Below, piece by piece: positions 10,863-17,520 of a stretch of 29,069 nucleotides of DNA (positions are counted from its first letter, which is position 1; each line of letters begins with the position of its first letter). A model generated the notes under the pieces. The model searched no databases. It was given only the letters and a program-made list of their open reading frames with translations, and was not told where the DNA came from. The DNA comes from CAZFXZ01 sp964523165. GTDB taxonomy: Bacteria > Patescibacteriota > Patescibacteriia > JACRDY01. The stretch lies in NCBI GenBank assembly GCA_964523165.1, contig CAZFXZ010000006.1:1-29069 (forward strand), written 5' to 3'. The position numbers and the translations under genes were made by a program.

Positions 10863-11870
10863 ATGTCCAACAACAAATCAACTGACACCGTCCGACAACA
10901 ATCGACCGCCGACGCCATTGAGCAAATCCGCCAACGTTTTGGCGAAGGCTCTATCATGCGCTTAGGTGAAGCCAAGGCCATGGAAGTCGATGTTGTTTCG
11001 ACCGGCTGTTTATCTTTGGATATCGCTTTGGGGGCTGGTGGCGTACCGCGGGGTCGGATCATCGAAGTTTATGGCCCAGAAGCTTCGGGTAAAACTACCC
11101 TAGCTCAACACGTTGTAGCTGAAGTCCAAAAATTGGGCGGCCAAGCGGCTTTTGTTGATGCTGAACACGCCCTCGATCCCACTTATGCCAAAAAAATTGG
11201 CGTCAACATCGACGATTTGCTAATTTCTCAACCGGAGTCTGGCGAGCAAGCTTTAGAAATCGTTGAGACTCTGGTCCGCAGTAATGGAGTCGACGTTATC
11301 GTTGTTGACTCAGTCGCCGCTCTGACACCCAAGGCCGAAATCGAAGGTAATATGGGCGACCATCACATGGCCCTACAGGCTCGACTTATGTCGCAGGCTC
11401 TACGCAAATTGACCGCCCTGATCAGCAAAACTAAAGTTATTGTCATTTTTATCAATCAAACCAGACAAAAAATCGGCGTATTTTTTGGCAACCCCGAAAC
11501 AACCACCGGCGGTACAGCTTTGAAATTTTACTCCTCAGTCCGGATCGAAGTCCGTCGGGCCGCTCAAATCAAACAAGGCGAGAGTATCATCGGCAATCGC
11601 GTCAAAGCCAAAATTGTCAAAAACAAAGTGGCCGCACCTTTTCGCAGTTGTGAATTCGACATTATGTACAATGAAGGCATTTCGATTTCCGGCGATGTCA
11701 TCGATACCGGCTTGCAATATAAAATTGTTTCCAAAAATGGCAACACTTTTTCTTATGGTGATGTCAAACTTGGTGTCGGTCGTGAAAATGCCAAACAGTT
11801 TCTGCGCGACAATCCCAAATTAATCACCGAGATAAAAAAGAAAGTTTGGGACGAAGTCAACAAAAAATAA
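10863..11870 (+). CDS. recA: Recombinase RecA
   Basis: RecA, the ATP-dependent strand-exchange protein of homologous recombination and the SOS co-protease in species that have SOS. At 335 residues it is close to the usual length. Visible features are the Walker A loop GPEASGKTT, the [10 protein letters not shown] segment, Walker B ([12 protein letters not shown]), loop L1 ([16 protein letters not shown]), the [19 protein letters not shown] block covering loop L2, and the C-terminal domain with a shortened, lysine-rich tail instead of the acidic tail of E. coli RecA. Its own promoter lies just upstream and a strong terminator directly downstream, so it seems to be a single-gene unit. Confidence 0.99.
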   Translation: MSNNKSTDTVRQQSTADAIEQIRQRFGEGSIMRLGEAKAMEVDVVSTGCLSLDIALGAGGVPRGRIIEVYGPEASGKTTLAQHVVAEVQKLGGQAAFVDAEHALDPTYAKKIGVNIDDLLISQPESGEQALEIVETLVRSNGVDVIVVDSVAALTPKAEIEGNMGDHHMALQARLMSQALRKLTALISKTKVIVIFINQTRQKIGVFFGNPETTTGGTALKFYSSVRIEVRRAAQIKQGESIIGNRVKAKIVKNKVAAPFRSCEFDIMYNEGISISGDVIDTGLQYKIVSKNGNTFSYGDVKLGVGRENAKQFLRDNPKLITEIKKKVWDEVNKK

Positions 11871-11873
11871 ATC

Positions 11874-11911
11874 AAAAACCCGCCCTGAGCTTGTCGAAGG
11901 GGCGGGTTTTT
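11874..11911. terminator. Bidirectional terminator between recA and efp
   Basis: Stem 11874-11885 pairs with 11900-11911 (AAAAACCCGCCC against GGGCGGGTTTTT), with T tracts on both strands, so it serves the convergent recA and efp transcripts. Its core, 11883-11901, is CCCTGAGCTTGTCGAAGGG, a REP-like palindrome commonly met in intergenic DNA of many bacteria. Confidence 0.92.
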
Positions 11912-11929
11912 TAAAAACTTATCGTGAGA

Positions 11930-12496
11930 CTAGACGCGTTCTAGATATTCGCTAGTTTCGGTATTAATCCTGACCACATCACCTTGCTTGATAAACAATG
12001 GCACATTGATATCAACACCAGTCTCTAAAGTGGCAGGCTTGGTAACCTTGCCTTGAGCGGTGTCGCCGCGTACGCCTTCAACCGTGGTAACGACTTTGAG
12101 CTCGACTTTACGCGGGATCTCTACGGCTACAGCCACACCATTGTAATACAGAGCATCTACTTCCGTACCCTCTTTCAAAAATCCCATCTGCTCGCCTAAG
12201 CGTTCACGTTCAATATCAAATTGTTCGTAATTGCTACTATTCATGAAATAAGCATTGTCATCATCGGCATACAAATAGCTGGCTTTTTGGTGAGACAAAT
12301 CAGATTCATCAACTTTTTCCCCGGAGTGAAAAGTGACTTCCAGGTTTTTACCGCTGATCAAATTGCGTAGTTTTGTATTCATGACCGGCTTACGCTGTTG
12401 CATGCGCAAAAACGTGGCTTCGATGACTAAGCAGGGCTGATTATCGATGTCTAGGATCTTACCTTTTTTAATATCATTCAAACTAGAAATTGACAT
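11930..12496 (-). CDS. efp: Elongation factor P
   Basis: EF-P (188 residues) binds between the P and E sites of the ribosome and rescues stalling at polyproline. The KOW-like N-terminal domain (residues 1-65), the OB domain and the C-terminal OB domain (ending INTETSEYLERV) are present and the length is normal. The decisive oddity is the loop that reaches the peptidyl-transferase centre: where E. coli has KPGKGQAF with the modified lysine 34, this protein has RMQQRKPVM, placing Gln at residue 34 (codon at 12395-12397) and losing the PGKG turn. No EpmA, EpmB or EarP modification gene is nearby. It is last in the rpsF-ssb-rpsR-efp operon, 8 nt after rpsR, with no SD. Confidence 0.97.
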   Translation of the reverse strand: MSISSLNDIKKGKILDIDNQPCLVIEATFLRMQQRKPVMNTKLRNLISGKNLEVTFHSGEKVDESDLSHQKASYLYADDDNAYFMNSSNYEQFDIERERLGEQMGFLKEGTEVDALYYNGVAVAVEIPRKVELKVVTTVEGVRGDTAQGKVTKPATLETGVDINVPLFIKQGDVVRINTETSEYLERV

Positions 12497-12504
12497 AACA
12501 ATAT

Positions 12505-12756
12505 CTAGCGATTGATGAATGGCAACAAGGCCATGACGCGAGCGCGTTTGATCCCCATCGCGACTTTACGTTGGTGCTTGGCGCACAAACCGCTGCGGCG
12601 GCGTGGAGCAATTTTACCATAAGAAGAAGTGAAGCGACGCAACAAACCAGCATCTTTGTAATCAACTTCGTCCAAATTTTCTTGGCAAAAATGACACGAC
12701 TTGTCGACAGGCGCCTGGACGGCGTGAGAGGGTCTGTTATTTTTTTGTGGCATCAT
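12505..12756 (-). CDS. rpsR: Ribosomal protein bS18
   Basis: Small-subunit protein S18, which pairs with S6 on the 30S platform. The core signature ([20 protein letters not shown], then [12 protein letters not shown] and [12 protein letters not shown]) is clear. CHFC near the N-terminus and CAKH near the middle form a probable zinc site, the C+ type of S18. The first ATG of the open frame is at 12768, but the tandem ATGs at 12756 and 12753 ([11 protein letters not shown]) fit known N-termini better. The gap to ssb is then about 27 nt. No SD is present. The gene lies between ssb and efp in the same operon. Confidence 0.96.
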   Translation of the reverse strand: MMPQKNNRPSHAVQAPVDKSCHFCQENLDEVDYKDAGLLRRFTSSYGKIAPRRRSGLCAKHQRKVAMGIKRARVMALLPFINR

Positions 12757-12783
12757 AGAAATAAGCAATGATTAACTTGAGAC

Positions 12784-13218
12784 TTAGAAAGGAATATCTT
12801 CAACTTTGATTTCTTCAACTTGATCAGCAGCTTCAGGAGCTGGCGATGGGTCCGAGCTCGGACGAGGCGAAAAATCGCTATTGCCGCTACCGGCTCGATC
12901 CAACATGATCATATTTTCAGCGACGATCTCGGTCCGATAGCGCTTGACGCCGTCTTGACCTTCCCAATCACGAGTTTGCATCCGACCTTCGACATATACC
13001 TTACTGCCTTTACGCAAATATTGGCCACAGATATCGGCCAATTTACGCCAGGCCACAATGTTGTGATATTCGACTTTTTCTTGTTTTTGACCAGAGTTGT
13101 CGGTCCAAACCAGATTAGTAGCGACCGAAAAACTGGCGACCGAGGTGCCTTGCGGCGTGGTGCGGATTTCAGGATCGCGAGTCAGATTACCGATCACCAT
13201 AGCTTTATTTAAGTTCAT
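12784..13218 (-). CDS. ssb: Single-stranded DNA-binding protein
   Basis: SSB (144 residues) coats single-stranded DNA during replication and repair. An OB fold spans about residues 1-108 (MNLNKAMVIGNLTRDPEIR, then EYHNIVAWRKLADICGQYL, GSKVYVEGRMQTRDWE). A flexible Ser/Pro/Ala-rich linker follows, and the protein ends in the canonical acidic tip VEDIPF, used to recruit replication and repair partners. The rpsF-ssb-rpsR order is the classic bacterial arrangement. It starts 15 nt after the rpsF stop, without an SD. Confidence 0.98.
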   Translation of the reverse strand: MNLNKAMVIGNLTRDPEIRTTPQGTSVASFSVATNLVWTDNSGQKQEKVEYHNIVAWRKLADICGQYLRKGSKVYVEGRMQTRDWEGQDGVKRYRTEIVAENMIMLDRAGSGNSDFSPRPSSDPSPAPEAADQVEEIKVEDIPF

Positions 13219-13233
13219 AACTGTAAAAGTTAT

Positions 13234-13767
13234 TTATAAGATGGTGTCGTCAATTATTTCGTCGAGTTTTTTGTCCAAAGCTTCTTGGTCAACTTCTTGT
13301 TTGACACTCGGCTGATCTTTTTTGGCCGCCGGACGTTGATCGGTCGTCATGGCCGCGCCACCGAGCTCAGCAGCTTCTAAAACATTGGTAAATTTCTTGG
13401 CTTCTTGTTGACGTTCAGCTTCGAGACGTTTTTGTTTGCGATCAGCCATTTCGGCGGCGCTGTGTTGGACAGCCGAAACGATCAAATGACGCAAAACTTC
13501 ACCGGCCAGAGTCAAATTTTTATCCAGTTTTTTTAATTGACTGGGAGCCAAATTAAACTCTACGACTCGATAATAACCATGATGATTTTTGTCGATCGGG
13601 TAAGCTAATTTTCGCTTACCAAAATCTTCCTCATAGGTCACTTCGGCGCCGGCCTCGACTAAGATTGACTTTACCTTGTCAACGATCACGGGTAGTTCTT
13701 CTACCGTGTACTGTACCGGTACAATGTACAGCAACTCGTAATGTTGCGTTTGTTGCTCTTCTATCAT
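13234..13767 (-). CDS. rpsF: Ribosomal protein bS6 with C-terminal extension
   Basis: Small-subunit protein S6. The first ~100 residues are the ferredoxin-like S6 core (HYELLYIVPVQYTVEELPVI, then TYEEDFGKRKLAYPIDKNHH and YYRVVEFNLAP). The remaining ~75 residues form a charged, low-complexity tail rich in Ala, Lys, Glu and Gln (RKQKRLEAERQQEAKKF, then a Lys/Asp-rich end), which makes the protein nearly twice the usual 95-100 residues. It is first in the rpsF-ssb-rpsR-efp operon. Upstream lies a promoter at 13968-13996 and a 135 nt RNA ending in a terminator at 13827-13850, so expression may depend on read-through. No SD precedes the ATG. Confidence 0.96.
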   Translation of the reverse strand: MIEEQQTQHYELLYIVPVQYTVEELPVIVDKVKSILVEAGAEVTYEEDFGKRKLAYPIDKNHHGYYRVVEFNLAPSQLKKLDKNLTLAGEVLRHLIVSAVQHSAAEMADRKQKRLEAERQQEAKKFTNVLEAAELGGAAMTTDQRPAAKKDQPSVKQEVDQEALDKKLDEIIDDTIL

Positions 13768-13826
13768 AACAAAGTATGTTATTTAAGTTTTAAAATTAAG
13801 ATTAAAAACTGTTAAATTTTGCCAGC

Positions 13827-13850
13827 AAAAAATGGGGCTTATTCCCCATT
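13827..13850 (-). terminator. Intrinsic terminator upstream of rpsF
   Basis: AATGGGG/CCCCATT stem (13844-13850 with 13831-13837), 6 nt loop, followed on the minus strand by a T run to 13827. It lies 59 nt before the rpsF start and after a strong promoter, the arrangement of an attenuator. It would also stop transcripts from the HD gene. Confidence 0.8.
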
Positions 13851-13961
13851 ATTTATGACCTAAATTGGCTAAATTTGGCCGTTTTTACTCTCGTGGGCTT
13901 TATTTCAGGCACACGTGGCCTTGCACAATGGCAGGGCTGGGGAAGAGTCAAAACTTAACGT
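13827..13961 (-). ncRNA. Candidate rpsF leader RNA or small RNA
   Basis: A predicted transcript of about 135 nt on the minus strand, from the promoter at 13968-13996 to the terminator at 13827-13850. By-eye folding gives GCCCTGC/GCAAGGC (one mismatch, 6 nt loop) and an enclosing helix between GGCCTCACG at the 5' end and CGTGTGCC. It has no ORF and no recognised family. It could be an attenuating leader of rpsF, perhaps sensing S6-S18 as in the known S6:S18 leaders, or an independent sRNA. Confidence 0.5.
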
Positions 13962-13967
13962 GAGGCC

Positions 13968-13996
13968 AGTTTAACACGCTCTTTTGTCGCAGTCAA
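13968..13996 (-). promoter_or_regulatory. Promoter of the rpsF leader RNA
   Basis: On the minus strand, TTGACT (13991-13996), 17 bp spacer and TAAACT (13968-13973) preceded by TG at 13975-13976. Transcription would start near 13961. It begins 11 nt after the stop of the HD-domain gene. Confidence 0.75.
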
Positions 13997-14006
13997 GCCA
14001 ACCTTT

Positions 14007-15284
14007 TTAGACCTTGGGCCGATAGACGGTAAACAAACTATCTTCGGGGCGCAGGACTACATTGTTTGATTTGATGATTTGCTGCTCACCGTCGGGTGTT
14101 TGGATCAAAAGTTGTTTTTGCCGATAATCAAAAGGCGGGACGATGAAAGATTGCTCAATATTATTAATTGGTTGACCAGCCAATGATCTTTCGGCTTCGG
14201 CTTGGCTAAAAAATTGCTGATGGTGCCACCGATGATAATCAAAAAACCCCAAAGCCAAGGCCAATAAATCTTTAGTGTTGGCTAACGGTGTACTGCTGTC
14301 GGCCCGACCAGATAAACGACTAGCACCCGGATCGTTTTGGACCAAACTTTGTAATTTCAACAATATTTGCTGGTCGCGGCCATCGATGAGCTCTGCGGTC
14401 GAAAGCAGACGATTTTTCAAAGCCAAACGTAAAAGTTGTTTTTTGGCTTCTTCCAAACGACGATTATCGGGATGATAATAAATATCGCGCATCATTTCGG
14501 CGCGATTTTCCAAAAATTCTTGCCACCAATATGATTCACCGACCTGTAAAGCGCCGGAGCGAGGATCCAAACCTCGCAAGTCAGATATAAGCTCGGCCCC
14601 ATAATCAGAGCAATATTGCTTTCTCAACATTTTAGCATCAACGATCAAGTAAGAAAGTGTATCTAAGACCTTTTGTAATTGTCCAAATCTCCCCGACTCG
14701 GCGACAATTTTTTGGACAAGACTTGGATCAACATCCTGACTCCACAAGATCCCCCGCACTTCGTGACTATTTCGGACAATGTCATCAGCGCGCTGTTCAT
14801 GAGATAATTCTCCCCGTTCTTTTAATACTTCGTCACCAATGTGGCAAAAAGCCGGATGACCAACATCATGCAACCAAGCGCCGGCCACTAAACTTTTGGC
14901 GTCAGGCGGTGACAATCTAATTTGAGCGGCCGCTACTTTAGCCAACTCGGCATTCAAGGCTACATGATCATAGCGACTATGAAAAGCCGGTAAAATAACA
15001 CCGTCCGGACCAGACATGTGATCCGGATCAGCCTTACCGCCTAAGTTATAAATCCCCTTTAAATGTTCAACGGCCGGAAAATCATTTAAAGCATTCTCTA
15101 GATCAGAACATTCTTCGACAACTGTTTCGTAACGCTGGCAAACTTCTGGCGACAAATTTTCTTTTATTTCCGCTCGCCGCTCAGCCATACTAATCACGCC
15201 GTGATCACGCAAAAATTGATCAGCCTCTTCATATTCGGCTTGGATCTCTGGTGGTAATTGTCCAATAAATTCTCGGTCTGACAT
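14007..15284 (-). CDS. HD-domain phosphohydrolase
   Basis: Predicted metal-dependent phosphohydrolase of the HD superfamily (425 residues). The N-terminal half shows the spaced ligands of this group: HSRYDH at residues 102-107, then LHDVGHPAFCH with H139-D140 and H143, resembling the dGTPase/SAMHD1-related branch (COG1078-like). A nucleotide or dNTP substrate is plausible but unproven. The C-terminal ~150 residues are not recognised. Translation is probably leaderless: TGC-TAAAAT (15291-15299) ends only 6 nt before the ATG. A COG1078-type match is the main expectation; deoxyribonucleotide triphosphohydrolase activity is inference. Confidence 0.85.
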   Translation of the reverse strand: MSDREFIGQLPPEIQAEYEEADQFLRDHGVISMAERRAEIKENLSPEVCQRYETVVEECSDLENALNDFPAVEHLKGIYNLGGKADPDHMSGPDGVILPAFHSRYDHVALNAELAKVAAAQIRLSPPDAKSLVAGAWLHDVGHPAFCHIGDEVLKERGELSHEQRADDIVRNSHEVRGILWSQDVDPSLVQKIVAESGRFGQLQKVLDTLSYLIVDAKMLRKQYCSDYGAELISDLRGLDPRSGALQVGESYWWQEFLENRAEMMRDIYYHPDNRRLEEAKKQLLRLALKNRLLSTAELIDGRDQQILLKLQSLVQNDPGASRLSGRADSSTPLANTKDLLALALGFFDYHRWHHQQFFSQAEAERSLAGQPINNIEQSFIVPPFDYRQKQLLIQTPDGEQQIIKSNNVVLRPEDSLFTVYRPKV

Positions 15285-15290
15285 GTCACT

Positions 15291-15299
15291 ATTTTAGCA
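15291..15299 (-). promoter_or_regulatory. Extended -10 promoter of the HD gene (leaderless)
   Basis: TGC plus TAAAAT (15291-15296), 6 nt before the ATG at 15284, so transcription should start at or within one or two bases of the start codon. Confidence 0.65.
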
Positions 15300-15309
15300 T
15301 ACAAAATAA

Positions 15310-15335
15310 ATCCCGTCGTTCGCGAACGACAGGAT
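15310..15335. repeat. REP-like palindrome
   Basis: GTCGTTCGCGAACGAC (15315-15330) is a perfect 16 bp palindrome, extended by ATCC/GGAT arms to 15310-15335. It sits directly downstream of a terminator and could be a second terminator or a dispersed REP-like hairpin. Confidence 0.6.
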
Positions 15336-15341
15336 AAAAAA

Positions 15342-15367
15342 AGCCCGACAGTATTAAGCTGCGGGCT
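15342..15367 (-). terminator. Terminator of the 117-residue orphan gene
   Basis: AGCCCG/CGGGCT stem (15362-15367 with 15342-15347), followed on the minus strand by TTTTTTT. The stop codon TAA of the upstream gene (15354-15356) lies inside the loop. Confidence 0.85.
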
Positions 15368-15707
15368 GAGTGGCGACGATTTTGAGTGTCGCCAATTCGA
15401 CAGAGCCGGCCGTCAGGACAAAAACTCCTGGCAGTTTGCCATGCGGCGAGATCGTCACCTCTCGACCATCTGGCGGTAAGGCAAAACAAAGATCGAGAAA
15501 GTGCGGTTGGTCATCAATCATGACGACTAGGCCGTGTTTGGGGATGATCATTCCTCGCGTCAATGCCGTGTTGTTGGTGTCCAACAACGACGAAGGAGCA
15601 ACACTATGAGCCATCGCCTTGATCGGGCCGGTCGGCAATCTTTGAGCCAACCACGTTCGAAGATTGGGCATGGGTTGACGAGTTGATGAGTGGATCGCGC
15701 TCACCAT
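15354..15707 (-). CDS. Orphan 117-residue protein with attenuator-like leader
   Basis: Function not recognised. The start at 15707 is chosen because GGAGG (15713-15717) stands 5 nt upstream, one of very few strong SD sites in the window. A longer in-frame ATG at 15746 lacks one. The protein (MVSAIHSSTRQPMPNLR at the start, TLKIVATQPAA at the end) has no clear membrane helix or signal peptide and contains a beta-strand-like stretch around KHGLVVMIDDQPHFLDL. Its stop codon is in the loop of its terminator. A 130 nt predicted leader with its own terminator lies between its promoter and SD, pointing to conditional expression. An alternative reading is a short regulatory ORF. Confidence 0.65.
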   Translation of the reverse strand: MVSAIHSSTRQPMPNLRTWLAQRLPTGPIKAMAHSVAPSSLLDTNNTALTRGMIIPKHGLVVMIDDQPHFLDLCFALPPDGREVTISPHGKLPGVFVLTAGSVELATLKIVATQPAA

Positions 15708-15748
15708 AGTAACCTCCGATCGATGGAAAGATGAAAAGGACGACAAAC

Positions 15749-15773
15749 AAAAAACTGGCCATTATTTGCCAGT
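15749..15773 (-). terminator. Attenuator-type terminator
   Basis: ACTGGC (15768-15773) pairs with GCCAGT (15754-15759 read on the minus strand), 8 nt loop, then a T tract to 15749. It lies between a strong promoter and the SD of the next gene. Confidence 0.8.
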
Positions 15774-15878
15774 AGATTGTCGCGAACAGTTGGTGATGAT
15801 CAACTACGCCAAAACAAACCTACCGGCTTTGGTAAACCAATAGGCGAAAGACCAAGTTTTGTTAGCAGTTAATCTCAT
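15749..15878 (-). ncRNA. Candidate structured leader RNA (attenuator or riboswitch-like)
   Basis: About 130 nt of predicted RNA from the promoter at 15885-15913. By-eye folding: CAAAAC pairs with GTTTTG and encloses CCTA-TTGG-TTTA-CCAA-AGCCGG-TAGG, a hairpin on a hairpin. AGTTG/CAACT forms a second hairpin, and ACTGGC/GCCAGT followed by T6 is the terminator. The SD and CDS of the 117-residue gene lie 36 nt beyond. No known riboswitch signature is recognised. Confidence 0.5.
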
Positions 15879-15884
15879 TTTTTT

Positions 15885-15913
15885 ATAGTAAATGATGATT
15901 CGATAACTGTCAA
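15885..15913 (-). promoter_or_regulatory. Promoter of the 15749-15878 leader
   Basis: TTGACA (15908-15913), exactly 17 bp spacer, TACTAT (15885-15890) on the minus strand. It starts only 3 nt after the stop of the VIT-family gene. Confidence 0.8.
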
Positions 15914-15916
15914 ATT

Positions 15917-16783
15917 TTATTCCGCGATGCCCAATAGCCTAATCACAGAGCCAATGCCAAAAGTAATAATCGCTACGCCCAAAGAAATGGCGGCCATTTC
16001 CAAAAATCGCCGGCCAAATTTTTGACTTTTGGCCGTGGTGATATAAAAAGTGTAGCTAGCAATAATCACAATACTCGCTATCAACATTATCATCCAAGAC
16101 AAATAAACATTATTTAATAACAAATAGGGGGCAATCAAAATCGCTACGGTGATAATATAGGTCACGCCGGTATAAATTGCCGAGGTGATAGGATTTTTGT
16201 TTTCATCATCTTCTTCCCGCGATTGTAAATAGCCGGAAGCAGCCATTGACAACGAAGCGGCAATACCGGTGACCAAACCGGTCACGGCAATCAAACGCGG
16301 ATTGGACAAAGCGAATGTCAAACCAGTCAAAGCACCAGTTAACTCCACCAACGCGTCGTTTAAACCCAAAACTATCGAGCCGGCATAATCCAATTTTCTT
16401 TCGGACAGCATATCAAGCAACTCAGCTTCGTGACGATGCTCATCATCCATCACCTCTTGCGCCTCAGGGACTTCAACAACGATATCATTATAAAGTTTTT
16501 GGGCCAGTTTTTCACCACGTTCCATCAACTTCAAACCAAACGACAAGCCAAAGACTTTGGCTATAAAAGCGTACCAAACGATAACCAGATGATTGGGTGA
16601 GATTTTGTGTCCAGATAGACTTTGCCAAAATTGGGCGTGACGCAATTCGTCAGCGGCAATATGCTGTAAAATTTCTTTATTGTGCTGATCTTTAATCTGC
16701 TTGGCCAAACTCGAATAAATACGATACTCGGTGATTTCGTTTTTTTGAAAAAGTTTAATGGCGGTCAAAGTTTTTTCTTGCAT
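15917..16783 (-). CDS. Rubrerythrin-VIT fusion (iron/manganese membrane protein)
   Basis: A 288-residue fusion. The N-terminal ~140 residues form a ferritin-like four-helix domain with metal-ligand motifs (NEITEYRIYSS, ADELRHAQFW, DDEHRHEAEL). The C-terminal half is a VIT1/CCC1-type transporter with about five membrane helices, including the characteristic GLNDALVELTGALTGL segment. Relatives such as MbfA export iron or manganese, with the ferritin-like domain acting as sensor or oxidase on the cytoplasmic side. This points to protection from iron and peroxide stress, consistent with the DNA-repair endonuclease in the same operon. It is the last gene of the tig-nfo-yfcE-DUF167 operon, 11 nt after DUF167, without an SD. 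Confidence 0.88.
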   Translation of the reverse strand: MQEKTLTAIKLFQKNEITEYRIYSSLAKQIKDQHNKEILQHIAADELRHAQFWQSLSGHKISPNHLVIVWYAFIAKVFGLSFGLKLMERGEKLAQKLYNDIVVEVPEAQEVMDDEHRHEAELLDMLSERKLDYAGSIVLGLNDALVELTGALTGLTFALSNPRLIAVTGLVTGIAASLSMAASGYLQSREEDDENKNPITSAIYTGVTYIITVAILIAPYLLLNNVYLSWMIMLIASIVIIASYTFYITTAKSQKFGRRFLEMAAISLGVAIITFGIGSVIRLLGIAE

Positions 16784-16794
16784 AAATATATTTT

Positions 16795-17022
16795 TTAAAG
16801 AGAGATGTCAATTATTTTTTCTTTATTGCGCAAACCTTGAAAAATACTGACGTTAGATTTGGCGGTTTTGAACTCTTGAGCCACCAATTCAATGACTCGC
16901 TCGTTGGCTTTATTGCCAGTCGGCGCAGCTGTGACTTTGGCCTTCCATGAGCCATCCGACTCACGTTTTAAGCTATTTTCTTTGGCTTTAGCTTGGACTT
17001 TGATCCGCAAACGGACAATCAT
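16795..17022 (-). CDS. DUF167 (YggU family) protein
   Basis: A small 75-residue protein of the DUF167/YggU family. Typical elements are the opening strand VRLRIKVQAKAKENSL, the GNKANERVIELVAQEF helix and the closing KSNVSIFQGLRNKEKIIDI. The family has a compact alpha/beta fold and no established reaction. The gene starts 3 nt after the yfcE stop, so the two are translationally coupled. Being wedged between a phosphodiesterase and the VIT-fusion gene gives no firm hint to function. Confidence 0.9.
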   Translation of the reverse strand: MIVRLRIKVQAKAKENSLKRESDGSWKAKVTAAPTGNKANERVIELVAQEFKTAKSNVSIFQGLRNKEKIIDISL

Positions 17023-17025
17023 AAA

Positions 17026-17520
17026 TCAAGTGAAAAGTATTTCGAGAGTTAATTTTTTACTCTGACTATCGTACACGGCAAAAGTCGGCTTGGCAAATAC
17101 TCCCGACAACGTCCCCGGGTTGATCAAAAAACAGTCCTTTATTTTTTCGGCCCAAGGTTTGTGAGTATGGCCATAAAAAACTAGATCATACTTACCGCTC
17201 TGAGCCAAAATTTTGGCCGGGGCTGGGTAGTGGCAAAAAGCGATTTTTAAATTTTGCCAAATCATCTCTCCGGTTTTACCATAGCAGATGACATTTTTAT
17301 ATTTTTTTTCTTCAATATAATCACCTAGGCCATAATCGTTATTACCCAAAGCTAAATGCATTTGACCTGAAAAATTTTTACTAAAATGATCCAGAGTGTC
17401 GGGCCAGGCCACGTCGCCGCAATGAATAATCGTTTCAATGCCAAAATCTTTCAAACGACGCAGAGCTTCATCAATGGCCGGCAGACTATCATGACTGTCA
17501 GCAATAATAGCTAATTTCAT
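17026..17520 (-). CDS. YfcE-type metallophosphoesterase
   Basis: Predicted calcineurin-like phosphodiesterase (164 residues) of the YfcE/MJ0936 type. All metal-binding blocks are present: DSH at residues 8-10, HCGD at 33-36, GNND at 59-62, CHYP, and GHTHKPW near residue 118, with NPGTLSG closing the fold. Relatives hydrolyse small phosphodiester model substrates and their physiological substrate is unknown. Its ATG overlaps the TGA of nfo (ATGA, 4 nt), so it is coupled to the endonuclease IV gene. This hints at a nucleic-acid or nucleotide role, without proof. Confidence 0.92.
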   Translation of the reverse strand: MKLAIIADSHDSLPAIDEALRRLKDFGIETIIHCGDVAWPDTLDHFSKNFSGQMHLALGNNDYGLGDYIEEKKYKNVICYGKTGEMIWQNLKIAFCHYPAPAKILAQSGKYDLVFYGHTHKPWAEKIKDCFLINPGTLSGVFAKPTFAVYDSQSKKLTLEILFT

